From Castor canadensis (lineage: Eukaryota; Chordata; Mammalia; Rodentia; Castoridae), in assembly GCF_047511655.1 (NCBI RefSeq), contig NC_133390.1, forward strand, positions 91,209,583 through 91,273,582: 64,000 nucleotides of DNA. Direction: 5' to 3'. Below the pieces are notes generated by a model. It saw only the letters and a program-made list of their open reading frames with translations. It searched no databases and was not told where the DNA came from. Below are positions 1 through 10,440 of this stretch, piece after piece. Each line of letters begins with the position of its first letter. Within the stretch, counting starts at the first letter, position 1. Position numbers and translations under genes: made by a program.

Positions 1-589
1 TACTATTGCATTAGCAATTAGAAAATTAATGGGTATGTATACTTTTTTAAATGAGAAGAAAGCACTTCTGTTAACATAGCAAAATAGTATTTATCATAGA
101 GTGGGCTCAGATAACAGTTGTTTCCCACACATCCTGCATCATATTGACTTTGTAGATTAAAGCACATATTGTCACACTGATGACTTTTTTTAATGAGCTG
201 AATTTATATTTAAAATGATCGATTTATGATTAGTAATTTTCATGATACAAAAGAGAAAATAATTACAGAACTGGTATTGTAGAAAATTTGGAAATTAAAG
301 TAACACTTTTATGCTATTGGGGTATAATTCACAAGAGAGAAGCAAGATCTCATGTACCATTTAAAGAGTTCTGATCAGAGCCTACACCTGGGTAATCCAC
401 ACCAGGTTGAGATAAAAGACATTTTAAGACATCAGTAAAAGCCTAGTGCCCCTCCAAGTCAATAAATGCACTGTCTACCCCTGAAGGTACCACAGATATC
501 ATGCTCCTGTTTTAACATGACTAGTTGTATTCATGTTGTTATGGCTGATATAACCACATGAATTGTTATATCAATTGTATTCTTTTGTC
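1..589. other. AT-rich stretch without recognised gene
   Basis: No open reading frame of note, no recognised repeat and no splice-flanked coding segment were seen. It precedes a long antisense L1 block and may hold diverged L1 sequence that is not recognisable by eye. Confidence 0.4.
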
Positions 590-1439
590 ATATAAATGTA
601 TTACAAATATTTTTTGCCAGTCTATAGCTTATCTATTTCTTTACTGAACAATCATTTGAATAGAGTGTTTAACCTGATAACTTAACAAATTTTGTTTTGT
701 GATTATTATTTTGCATGTCCAAGGAAATATTTGTGCATCTCAAGGTATTAAAGATAATGTTTTCTTCTGGAAGCTTTATAGATTTAGCTTTTAGTTTTAG
801 TTCTGAGATCTATCTAAGATTAAATTTTATATACAAAGTGAGAGATGAGACAAGGTTTCACCACCACCTCACAGGTAAGTAGTCCCAGTTCTGTCTATTG
901 AAGAGATGGTCCGTCTTCCCCATTGGATTGATTCAGAGCCTTCCTTGAAAACTGACTTCAGGGTGAAAGCATGAGTTTATTTCTGGAGTCTTGATTCCAC
1001 TCCATTGATCTATTTGTCTAATTTCATGTCAAAAACACACTACTAAGAATGCAATGGTTCTATGATATCTTCAAATCATTTTCAAGTACTCAAATGTTTT
1101 TTGTGGTTTGCTTTTTCAATATTAAGAATTTTAGTACTTGCATTTGAACATAAACTATCGAATTGATTTATTGAGTTCTATTTTAAAGTGGATGGGATTT
1201 GATGAGGATTGCATTGAAACTGTAGCTCAATTTGGAAAGAACTGACACCTTTACAATTCTGAAATTTGCCAAGAATCATAAGCATACTATGCTCCCACTT
1301 ATTTATGTATTCATTAATTTCTCTCAGTAGAGTTCTGTAGTTTTTAATACACACTTCATGGATTTAATGCTAAGTTTTTCTCTAAGTACTTGAAGTTTTC
1401 TGCATGTTAAGGTAAACAGTATATATTTTCATTCTTTCC

Positions 1440-1770
1440 CCCTCTTTGGTGGCAATGGAGATTGAACTCAGGGTCTTGTGCTTGCTAAAGCACTCTACCT
1501 CTTGAGCCATGCCCTAAGTCTGTTTTGTTTCAGTTTATTTTTCAATACAGTCTCATGTTTTTGCCCTTGATGGCCTCAGAGTGTGATCCTCCTACTACCT
1601 CCTTCCAAGGAGCTGGGATTATAAGTATGAGCTACTGTGCCTGGTTTATTTTTTGAGACAGGGTCTCACTAACTTTTTTCCTAGACTAGCCTTACACTGT
1701 GATTCTCCTGATCTCTACCTCCTAAGTAATCGAGATTACAAAACCCAGCCTTCAATTTGAATTTATAATT
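1440..1770 (-). mobile_element. Composite SINE: two 7SL(B1)-like units plus tRNA(ID)-like unit
   Basis: On the minus strand there is a B1/7SL-like unit (about 1770-1650) ending in an A-rich stretch, a second B1-like unit (about 1645-1540), then a tRNA-derived ID-type unit (about 1530-1440) whose box B-like 'gagttcaatctcc' is clear. On the plus strand the diagnostic antisense pieces are 'gagctgggattataagta' and 'ttttgagacagggtctcact'. It sits inside the old antisense L1. It may be one trimeric element or a B1 next to a B1-ID dimer. Non-coding; transcribed by RNA polymerase III when active. Confidence 0.7.
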
Positions 1771-2676
1771 TTTTCAGTGTTTTAATTTGGAAATAAACCT
1801 ACCTTGTATCATACAATTTTGCTGAATTTTCTAATCAGTCCTTGTAGGTCCACTGTGGACTGCTGAAGGATTTTCTATAAACTATCACATTGTCTATGAA
1901 TAAAAACAGTTGTCCTTCTTTGTTCCAATCTGTATGATTTCATTGTTCTCCTTTTCTAGCCTTCTTGAACTGCTGACAACTTCAGTTACAAAGTAAGATA
2001 GAGGAGGTGAAAGCAGAGATCCTGCCCTATGCTCTGCTAGTCATTCACCATTCCTTATGATGCTATCTACAGGTTTTTCTCAGATATTCTTCATTAACGT
2101 GGCAGTATCTTTTGCTCTTCTTAGTTTAGGTAGAGTTTTGTTTCAAAGTGAGTTGTGGATTTTGTGAAATACTCTATACATTGATTGAAGTGTTTGGATA
2201 ATTATTTGTATTGTTCAAAATTATTCTGCTGAAGTTGTGAATTGCATTAACTTTTGAATTGCATAAATCAGATTCATCTCAATGGTGTGTATATTGTTGT
2301 TATTTTTTATAAAGACTTTTGCTTATGAGAAATTCAGTCTGTAGGTTTATTTATTGTAATGTTATGTTATCTGTGTTAGATATCAGAGTTATGCAGACAT
2401 TATTAAATGAGTTGTTAGTGTTCTTTTCTATTTTGTGAAGAAATTTATATAGGGTAATCAGGTTAGTTTAATATTTTTACTACAAGGAATTTGTCATCAA
2501 AATTGTTGAACTTACTGATTCAAATCATCCTTAATACTTCTTTTTATTTTATTCTTTTTATCATTCTTAATATTTATTTTTAACATTCCTTTTATTTTCT
2601 TTTTTAATATTTTGGTACTTTTAAGATCTACACTGCCTTACCCGCTTTCATTCCTGACATAACTCATTTATGTATT

Positions 2677-2692
2677 CCTTTTTTTTTTTTTT
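2677..2692. repeat. Poly(T) run
   Basis: A short uninterrupted T run within antisense L1 sequence. It could be the tail of a very short antisense retroposon, but no element is seen to its right. Confidence 0.5.
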
Positions 2693-3664
2693 GGCCAATA
2701 GAGTGGAGGAATTTATCAACTTTATCCTTTTCAAAGAACCTCATTTATTTTTAAAGATATTCTCTATTGTTTATCTATTATCCATTTCATAAATTTCTAC
2801 TCCTATCTTTATTATTTTTGCAGTTCTACTTTTTCAGTATACATTTCATTTTCTGTTTTTAGTCTCTTATGTTAGAAGATTAAATCATTGATTCTTAACT
2901 CACTTCTTTTTTAAAATGAATATGTAAACTTGTAATTTCCCTTTAAGCAGTGTTTTAACTACATCCCACAAGCCATAACTTTTTGTCATTTTGTTCTAAA
3001 ATATTTTGTAATTTTCTTTGTGATATCACAAGGAACTTTCCCCTCGGATAGTAATTTATGCTAATAAAATAATTAAGTCTGCATTTCATATTTAATGTGT
3101 GACTCATAAGCAGAAAAAATTGTATTTAACTCCTACTTGACAATATGTTTTATATATGGAGTGTTCAGCCTACTTACATTTTTGAAAAGTAATTTTAATT
3201 TATTGCCTTTTTAGTTACATTTCTTTTCATTAATTTTTGTGGGTATTCTAACAATTTCTATACATACTCTTGACTTTTCACAGCCTACATAAATGTTGTA
3301 CTGGCTGTTGGAAAATGTATAAACTTTACAAATTAATGATCCATTTACTTCTCCCCATTCCCTTCCACCATTGTTGTCATATGCATTACATCTAAGTCCA
3401 TTTTATTAACTCATAATGTTATAATTTTTGCTTTAATAAGTCCTAAGTATTTTTACTTTAAGACAAAAAGACAGTCTTTTTATTTACCAGGATATTTGAC
3501 ATTTTTTCTAAGCTCAACTTTTTCCTGAAGATCTGAGTCTTCACTTGGTATTATTTGACTTCATCATGATGAACTTCCTTTAGCATTTCTTATAGCTCAG
3601 GTTTACTGAAAATAAATTTTTCCACTTCTTCCTCAAAAAGCAATTTATTGAATGTAGAATTTTT

Positions 3665-4527
3665 AGTTTTTATTCATTTGTTCACATGCATGTACATTGT
3701 TTGGGTACTTCTCCCCCCCCCTTCCCCCACCTCCCTTTTCCCCACCCCCCCTCACTTCCAGGCAGACCCTGTTCTGCCCTTATCTCTAATTTTGTTGAAG
3801 AGAAGACATATGCATAATAAGAAAGACAAAGCATTTTTGCTAGTTGAGATAAAGATAGCTATGCAGAGAGATTCCTAGCATTGCTTCCATGTACAAATGT
3901 GTTACAACACAAGTTGATTCATCTCTAACTGATCTTTACACTGGTTCCTGATCCCCTTCTCTTGCTGACTTCTGTTGCTTTAAGGTTTCTGTATTAGTTC
4001 CTCTGCAGTGGGGACATCAAACACTTTCATGTTTTGGGTTTTCTACCTATCCCTATATCTCCTATATGAGCTCTCCCGTTGTCAAGTGACCCAAATCCAA
4101 CCACATTGCTATATTTACCCTAGATCTAAAGTCTGCTTATGAAGGAGAACAACCAATTTTTGGTCTTCTGAGCCTGGCTAATCTCACTCAGGATGATGGT
4201 CTCCAGTTCCATCCATTTACTTGCAAATGATAAGATTTCATTCTTCTTCATGGCTGACTAAAATTCCATTGTGTATAAATACCACATTTTCTTGGTTCAT
4301 TTGTCAGTAGTGGGGCATCTTGATTGTTTCCATAACTCGACAACTGTGAATAGCACTTCAGTAAACCCATGTGCAGATGCCTTTGGAATAACCTGTGTTG
4401 CATTCCTTTGGGTATATCACCAGGAGTGGGATTACTGGATCATATGGCAGGATCTATGTTTAGATTTTTAAGAAGCCTCCAAATTTTTTTCCAGAGTGGT
4501 TGCACCAGCTTGGATTCCCACCAGAAG
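3665..4527 (-). mobile_element. Younger L1, 3' end, antisense, with 11-bp TSD
   Basis: A 5'-truncated L1 on the minus strand: the last part of ORF2 (about 4527-4140) followed by a 3'UTR that ends in a purine-rich G tract (seen as C runs at 3712-3755) and the tail motif read on plus as 'tattcatttgttcacatg'. The flanks repeat 'tgtagaatttt' at 3653-3663 and 4528-4538, an 11-bp target-site duplication. The element interrupts an older antisense L1 that continues on both sides. Small reading frames here are shadows of ORF2 in antisense. Confidence 0.85.
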
Positions 4528-4538
4528 TGTAGAATTTT

Positions 4539-5510
4539 AAGTAATAGGGTTTTGTTTTAGCTGTTTTAGCACCTTAAAGATGTTTCCTTTCTGCCTTCTG
4601 GTCTTCATTTGTCCAGTTATTGTTTCCCCATAATGTGTCATTTTCTTTGGCTACTTCAATATTTTTCTCCTTATCTTGGGTTTTTAGAGGTTTGACTGTG
4701 ATGCTTGCAGCTATGATTTTCTTTGTATTTGTCTTACTTGGAGTTTGATAAGCTTTAGAATTATTAAATTACCATTTTTACAATAAATAAGAATTTAAAA
4801 ATCATTATTTCATTAAATATTTGCTCTGGCATTTTCTGTCTCCCCTTCTTCTGGAATTCCACTTCCATTTTCACAGATGTTAGTTCTTTGATATTTTTTC
4901 ACAAGTCTGTGAAGGTCTATTCATTATAATTAGCTCCCTCTAGGCTTCAAAACATATGACTTTTCTTATCTGCTTTCAAATTTAGTGTCTTGTTTATCAG
5001 GCTATGATCATATAATGAAAAATCTAAAAACATACGTATTTGGGGGTTGGACATACAGCTCAATCATAGAGCACTTGCCTAGCATACATGAAATCCTGAG
5101 TTCAATCCCCATCCCTGCAAAACAAAAGAAAATGAATAAATATTTTTAAAAAAATAAAGACATGTATTTTTCAGCATTTTAAAATTTTCATTTAGTTGTT
5201 TTTTTTTTTACAAATTTTTCTCTCTGGTAAGATGTCCTGTCTTCTCGTTCACTGTAATATATACTCATTTGAATCTTTGAGGCTAATTAATATAATGACA
5301 CTTTGAAATCCATATATTTTAATTCTATGAGTTGTATCATCTCAGGGTTTGTCTCCTTAGCTTGCTGTTTGATATTGCTCATGAGTAATTAGCTGTACTC
5401 TTATAAACTGAGTAATTTGTATGTTGGGCATTTTAATATTGTTTTGTAGACACTTTTAGATTCTAGAAATTTCTATGTGCTCCTAAACTGCTAATTCTCT
5501 CTCTTGGAAG
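4539..5510 (-). mobile_element. Old L1/HAL1-like sequence, antisense, continued
   Basis: This resumes the old antisense element after the 3.66-4.53 kb insertion. The segment 4565-4720 ('ccttctggtcttcattt' and onward) and the segment near 4740-4790 match a widely seen ancient L1/HAL1 antisense module. A similar module recurs at 6600-7070. An ID SINE is inserted at 5042-5159. It carries no intact frame. The subfamily cannot be named without a search. Confidence 0.55.
5042..5159 (+). mobile_element. tRNA(ID)-type SINE with A-rich tail
   Basis: The sequence runs from 'gggggttggacatac' through a tRNA-like box B region ('gagttcaatccccat') to an A-rich tail. Flanks are acatacgtattt (5030-5041) and acatgtattt (5160-5169), a target duplication that differs by a 2-bp indel. 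It is inserted in the old antisense L1. Confidence 0.8.
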
Positions 5511-5521
5511 CAGATTCACTG

Positions 5522-5546
5522 TTTTTTTTTTTTTTTTTTTTTTTTT
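5522..5546. repeat. Poly(T)25 run
   Basis: Twenty-five consecutive T. This is probably the poly(A) tail of a minus-strand retroposon whose body lies to the right (5547 onward). I could not identify the body or find a matching target duplication. Confidence 0.7.
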
Positions 5547-6004
5547 GTCTTTCGATGGAGTGTGTTTCACATATATATGTGTTTCAGAGGTAAATCAGAG
5601 ATTTGGGCAGAATTTGCACAAAGATGTCAAGAGTCTCACAGCTGGCTTTCATTATCAGGACACATGATTGCTTTTATATAGCTATAATTTCCACAAATGC
5701 TGATCTTTCGGTGACAAGGACTATGAAGTTTTCAATTAAAAACTTAATCGGCTTACATAGTATCAAATTTCACCGGCCCTTGGGATAAAATGTGTAAAGT
5801 CCAGTAACTTATTTTTGCTTTTGCCTTTTTCCCAGTGTCTGATTACCTTTGTTGTTAGCGCTTTGTTACCTTCAATATCTGTCTTGGTTGTTGGTTTTGT
5901 GCTTTGTCTGGAGACCATAGCTGCTATCCATGAGAGGGGATCATCCTTTTGGAACTGCTTAGTCATTGTAGAAGAGCTGCCAGTTTATTTACATTTAATG
6001 CCAT
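5547..6004. other. Unassigned stretch right of poly(T)
   Basis: About 460 bp between the poly(T) run and an antisense L1 tail. It contains a minus-strand open frame of 67 codons (5763-5966) that resembles nothing I know. It could be the body of an antisense retroposon primed at the poly(T), possibly L1 5' sequence or a processed transcript. Confidence 0.35.
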
Positions 6005-6140
6005 TTTTTATATTTTTAATTTTATTTCATTTTTATTATTGTCATACTGGGGGTACATTGTGACATTTGCAAAAGTTCTTACAATTTATCATAGTTGAAT
6101 TCACCCCTCCATCATTCTCTTTTATCCTCCCCCATTATAA
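6005..6140 (-). mobile_element. L1 3' end, antisense, short
   Basis: The plus-strand text around 6040-6120 (a GGGGGTACATTGTGACATTT-like stretch followed by 'cacccctccatcattctc') is the reverse complement of the L1 3' end seen in sense at 63755-63840. A severely 5'-truncated insertion. Confidence 0.75.
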
Positions 6141-6519
6141 TCGGCCTGAACCTACAGTTTTGCTGCTTATTTTCTATTTGTTCTTTGCTATGTTCCCTTC
6201 TTTCACAGTTTTATTTTGCATAATTGAGCTTTTTTCCATGTTTCATTTCATTTCCTAATTGGTATATTAGCTACACTTATTTGTTTTGCTTTGTCTGTTT
6301 AATGTGTGGGTATGTTTGTCTCTATGATTTAAACATGTGTCTTTATCATATTACATCTCCAAATAATGTACCAGTTCAAATATAATATATAAATATTACA
6401 AACATATATCTTCATTACCTGCACAACCTTTCTTTGTGCTTTTGCTGAACTCATTTTACTTCTATATGTATTTAAAATCATAGTATATTGCTTTCTTGCT
6501 TTAAAAAGCTAATTCTGTT

Positions 6520-7070
6520 CTTTTTGAAATGAAAATAATTTTTAAAGCTACACTGTTTGCTCACATATGAATCATTGCCAACACTAAACTTTTCCTTGTC
6601 TGCAAATCCAAATTCTGTCTACTCTGTCTTTACTTCCACCTGAAAATTTTCCTTTAACATTTGTTTTAATGTTCATCTACTATTAACAGAATTGCTCAGG
6701 TTTTTGTTTTGTTTTGGTCTGAAAATAACTTTATTTTGCCTTCAGATCTGAAGGACATTTTCATTGAATATAGAATTTGAGGGTAGAAGTTTTTCTTTTC
6801 ATTCAGCACTTTAAAGATGTTATTCCATTGTTTCTTGGACTCTCGCGGTTTCATATAAAATAACCAGCCTTCATTCAAATCATTATCCTCTTGTATGTAA
6901 AATGCCTTTTTTCCTCTGGCTACTTTTAAATTTTTCTTTTATAACATACTATTTCAGAATTTGATTATGAAATGTCTTTGTGCTTTAGTTGGAGTTATCT
7001 TAATTTGATTTTTCTTTAGCTTCTTGGATTCATTTGTTAGCATTTTTCAACAAATTTAGAAAACTATAAT
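6520..7070 (-). mobile_element. Old L1/HAL1-like module, antisense
   Basis: This resembles the module at 4565-4790: the landmark 'actttaaagatgttattc' at 6808-6830 and the 'cttggattcatttgttag' region near 7022-7040 correspond to the same parts of the ancient consensus. Heavily decayed, no frame. Confidence 0.5.
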
Positions 7071-8331
7071 AGCTAAATCTTTGTTCAATATTCAAAAAGT
7101 ACAGAATTCTTACAAAACTGATTTATAATGTGGCTTAAAGCAAGACCGAGTCCCTCTTTTTTCCATCTGTCTGCAGTTTACCAAGACTTAACTCACCTTT
7201 CATTTGTAAGCCTGGAGAGATGACCTAAAATATGACATGCATAGCCAAGCCTACCTCGACAAGCCAGGCCTTGCTTAAACTGCTTTTTATCCGGGAGAAA
7301 TAATACAAAAAGGAATGCTTTCTATAAGTGTTTAGAACATAATAACCATTCTCACAATAAATATGTGAGAATGAGCACCCATGCCTGTGCTCTGACTGAT
7401 CACATGAGCAATTTCCCCTAGAGTGATGAGTTAAATAACTAGAAATGTTCAGAGAGGCAGAGTCTCTCTTGTCTCTATGGTCATAATACAAAAAAGTTTT
7501 CATGCCAAATAACATAGGCAGGAAAACATTGTCAGTATCTTTGCACCATAAAGTGACTGCCACCAATAGAACATTTCATATTAGACTAGAGAAAGACTTG
7601 AGGGGCACAGATCTAATCTTAGCTACAAAACAGGCTAATTTCAATATTGTTGCCACTTATAAAAAAAAATTTATGAAGAAAAGTTTATAGTGGAAAGATA
7701 ACAGAAAGGAGTTTGACTTCATGTGTTCAGTTGACAATAACCTGAACTGAACTGAGAAGACCCCTAAAATAACAAAAAAAATGGGGACAAATTAATGGAA
7801 AAAGCAAAATAAATTTACCTTTTGGCATGATTAATTCAGAACCATGCAAAGCAACCCTAGAGAAACATCTAAAAAGTTGTTGGGTAGTTGAATACAGAGT
7901 GATTTGTAATATTGGCTTGAGCTATAGTGTTGGTTAAGGCACTGTGAATAAATGAATAAGTGAATACTCAATTAAGCCAAAGTTTGTTTTGGAGTTAAGT
8001 AAGTTGAAGTTATTGGTGCATATTCACATTTCCGTAGGATTTTTCTTGTAATACCCAGTATTTGTGATGAAAAGAGAAATTATACTTTAAAAATAATCAG
8101 ATCCTACTTCTTGTCTTCGTCATTTGAAAAAAAAGAAGAAAAGTTATTATAACAAAAAGATCAATTTATGTATAAAGCTTCCTCTCCCTTGGGAGCATAG
8201 GGTGAGTAATTCTACTAGCTGCTTTTCTAATAGTGAGCAAGATCACTAACAATTTTCCTGAGTATTGATTGATTTATGATTGCATATTGCATACTTCCTG
8301 CATTTGTGTTTTAGGAACATGAAGATACTCA
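7071..8331. other. Unique-looking stretch, no gene
   Basis: No recognised repeat. A 113-codon minus-strand frame (7225-7566) overlaps a 62-codon plus frame. Neither has recognisable motifs, and both look like chance frames. Confidence 0.4.
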
Positions 8332-8345
8332 AGAGATCAAGGTCT

Positions 8346-8430
8346 GAGCTGGTAGAGTGGTTCAAGTAATAGAGCCCCTGCCTAGCAAGCATGAGGCCCT
8401 GAGTTCAAACCCAGTACTGCAATGAGAGAG
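8346..8430 (+). mobile_element. tRNA(ID)-type SINE
   Basis: A clear ID-type SINE: 'gagctggtagagtggttc', then 'gcctagcaagcatgaggc', then box B-like 'gagttcaaacccag', ending in a short GA-repeat tail. Flanked by agagatcaaggtct (8332-8345) and agagaacaaggtct (8431-8444), a 14-bp target duplication with one mismatch. Confidence 0.9.
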
Positions 8431-8817
8431 AGAGAACAAGGTCTTAGAGATGTATGTGAACCTGAAGTATATTTCGCTCAACCATGTGAAGTAATAGAAG
8501 TGTTCTGGAGAACATGAAAAACAAACTTAATTGTCTTTCTGTCTCCACCTCTTCTTGATTTTATGATTTGGGGAAAGTTGTCTTTCTGGGTCTTGGCTAT
8601 TCTCATATGTAAGTTTGAAATTTGCAGGGCAGGCCAGTAGGCTAGAGACTCAGCGCAAGTTGACGTTGCAGCTTACGTCTAGAAACAGTCTTCTGGAATA
8701 ATCCTGTCTCTTCAAAAGGAGCTGGTTTTTTCTTAAGCCATTTAATTGATCGGATAAGACCCATCCACAATATTAGGGGAGAATGGTGGCAGAGAAAGAG
8801 TAAGTAATGTGGGAGTT

Positions 8818-9130
8818 GATTTGATTAAAGCACAACAAATACAAGCCTGAAGTGCCAAGGTGAAACCCCCGGGACTAAAATTACACACTTAACAAAAAGG
8901 AAGTAAAATAGGTCTTTTCCAGGGCTAGGTACCAGTGGGAGGGAGTTGTTCATATGGTGGATATATTTTGTGTTCATATATGAAAATAGAAGAATGAAAC
9001 CTGCTGAAATTGTTCTAAAAAGAGGGAAGAGAGAGAATGATGGAAGGAGTAAATCTGGGATATATTGTAAGCACATATGTAAATATCACAATGTATTCCC
9101 CTGTACAACTCTTATATGCTAATAAAAAAG
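8818..9130 (+). mobile_element. L1 3' end, sense
   Basis: The 3'UTR of the L1 type that ends in 'attgtaagcacatatgtaaat' and 'cacaatgtattcccct'-like sequence, collinear with 63700-63840. 5'-truncated, with an A-rich end at about 9122-9131. No ORF2 sequence remains. Confidence 0.75.
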
Positions 9131-9589
9131 AAAGCAATCTGATTTACTCAAAAATCTATTGATAATCTCATCTAAAATGTACCTTCACAGGATGTATGTA
9201 TCTGGTACTATAGCCTAGCCAAGTTGACAGGTAACATTAACCATCATACATGTATACTACTTTCCTACTATATCATGTACATTATAAAAAATCTAAGCAT
9301 TATAAACACCCACAACAATATTTTGTAAGAATAAAATTATAAAACTAACATAAGAGTTTGCATATTTTCTTTTTGGCTTCCAGTGAATTAATTTGTACTT
9401 TCAATGAGATGCATACAATGTACAGGAGACCTTGCAATATAAAATGAAGAGCTATTATAAGAAAGAATAATAGATTAAATATGTGTGATTGCTCTCTCTC
9501 TCTCATGGCAGAGTGAAAAAAGGAGGTGAGTCTGGAGGCAGAATCCTAGGCAGCAGGAAACAAAGCAGAATAGAGAAGTCTAGAGTGAT

Positions 9590-9810
9590 CAAATGAATGA
9601 GTAATCATGGATGGGGCTTGAAGATAGTGAGGAATCCTAAATGACCGTCAGGACTTGATCCTGTAGATAGATGGAATGTGGGCATGATTGGTTCAATTTT
9701 GTATATATTGAATTTGAGTGCCATGTGGACCTATTCTGTTGGCATCAAGAATTAAAGGTTTACAGTGCAGATTTGAGTTCCAGAGTAGAGACAGGGTGTA
9801 CCGAAAATGT
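9590..9810 (+). repeat. Fragment of unnamed old interspersed repeat
   Basis: Resembles part of the same long non-coding repeat seen at 33720-34860 and 61560-62020 (see the latter, which holds the corresponding segment). The match is by remembered consensus and by order of similar words. Family not named. Confidence 0.4.
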
Positions 9811-9889
9811 ACTAACAATAGAAAAGGGATGATATTAGGGTCATGGGACACACAAACACTAGAAATGATATAGTATAAACAAAACTGGC

Positions 9890-10135
9890 TGCAATTTAGG
9901 TCTTATCACATTGAAGGCATTGTGCTAAATTCTTTGCATATATTAACTAAACGACTCTTTAAAACAATCCTATGAGCTAAGAATCGTCATCCCTTTTTAT
10001 AGACTATGAAAATGATGCTTAGAAAAATTAAATAATTTACCCTAGATCAGAGCCAGTAAAAGGAAGAGCTGGAATTAAAATACAGGTTTGGACAAACTCC
10101 AACCACCATGATCTTAATCACTATATGCTATTGTA
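9890..10135 (-). mobile_element. MIR SINE, antisense
   Basis: The plus strand reads like the MIR complement: 'cattgtgctaaattctttgc', an 'acaatcctatgagctaagaa' segment, then the core-like 'ccctagatcagagccagtaa' segment and 'atcttaatcactatatgcta'. An ancient mammalian tRNA-derived SINE. Confidence 0.75.
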
Positions 10136-10264
10136 ACCTTCTTAAGGAGTAAATTGATAAAGAAAGCAAAAGTGCAATATTTGTCAATAGGCATGGAGAG
10201 AGCACATGGAGGAAGCAATGGATTAGAGAAGAATATTTTGTTTAAAAAGCTCATGGTGTAAATT

Positions 10265-10440
10265 GTTTAAAAGCCCTGGTTTTGAAGTTATGAAGATTTC
10301 AAATATTTCTTTGACACTCAGTTTCTTGACCTGTGAAACTGGAATAAAAAGCAGTATTATACACATGTTATTGGAATTAAATTCAGTAGTGTATATACAG
10401 TGCCTGCAAAATAAATTATAATGATTCTTATTATATATCT
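10265..10440 (+). mobile_element. MIR SINE, sense
   Basis: Has the 'actcagtttcttgacctgtg' core followed by the 'acagtgcctgcaaaataaat' end typical of MIR. Diverged but in the right order. Confidence 0.6.

Larger units (their letters stand above)
590..3652 (-). mobile_element. Old L1 LINE, ORF2 region, antisense
   Basis: Read on the minus strand this resembles the reverse transcriptase and C-terminal part of mammalian L1 ORF2. On the plus strand the recognisable antisense landmarks are the stretch around 990-1020 (ORF2 'ccattgatctatttgtct' type), 1190-1330, and 1800-2200, in the same order as in an intact L1. Stop codons and indels break every frame, so no protein is made. A composite SINE is inserted at about 1440-1770. 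The sequence becomes too diverged to align by eye beyond about 3000. It is an ancient L1M-type copy rather than one of the younger L1s elsewhere in the window. Confidence 0.7.

Noticed and set aside
8346..8430. A functional tRNA gene
   Set aside because: The tRNA-like boxes belong to an ID-type SINE with an A-rich tail and target duplication; it cannot form a full cloverleaf by eye.
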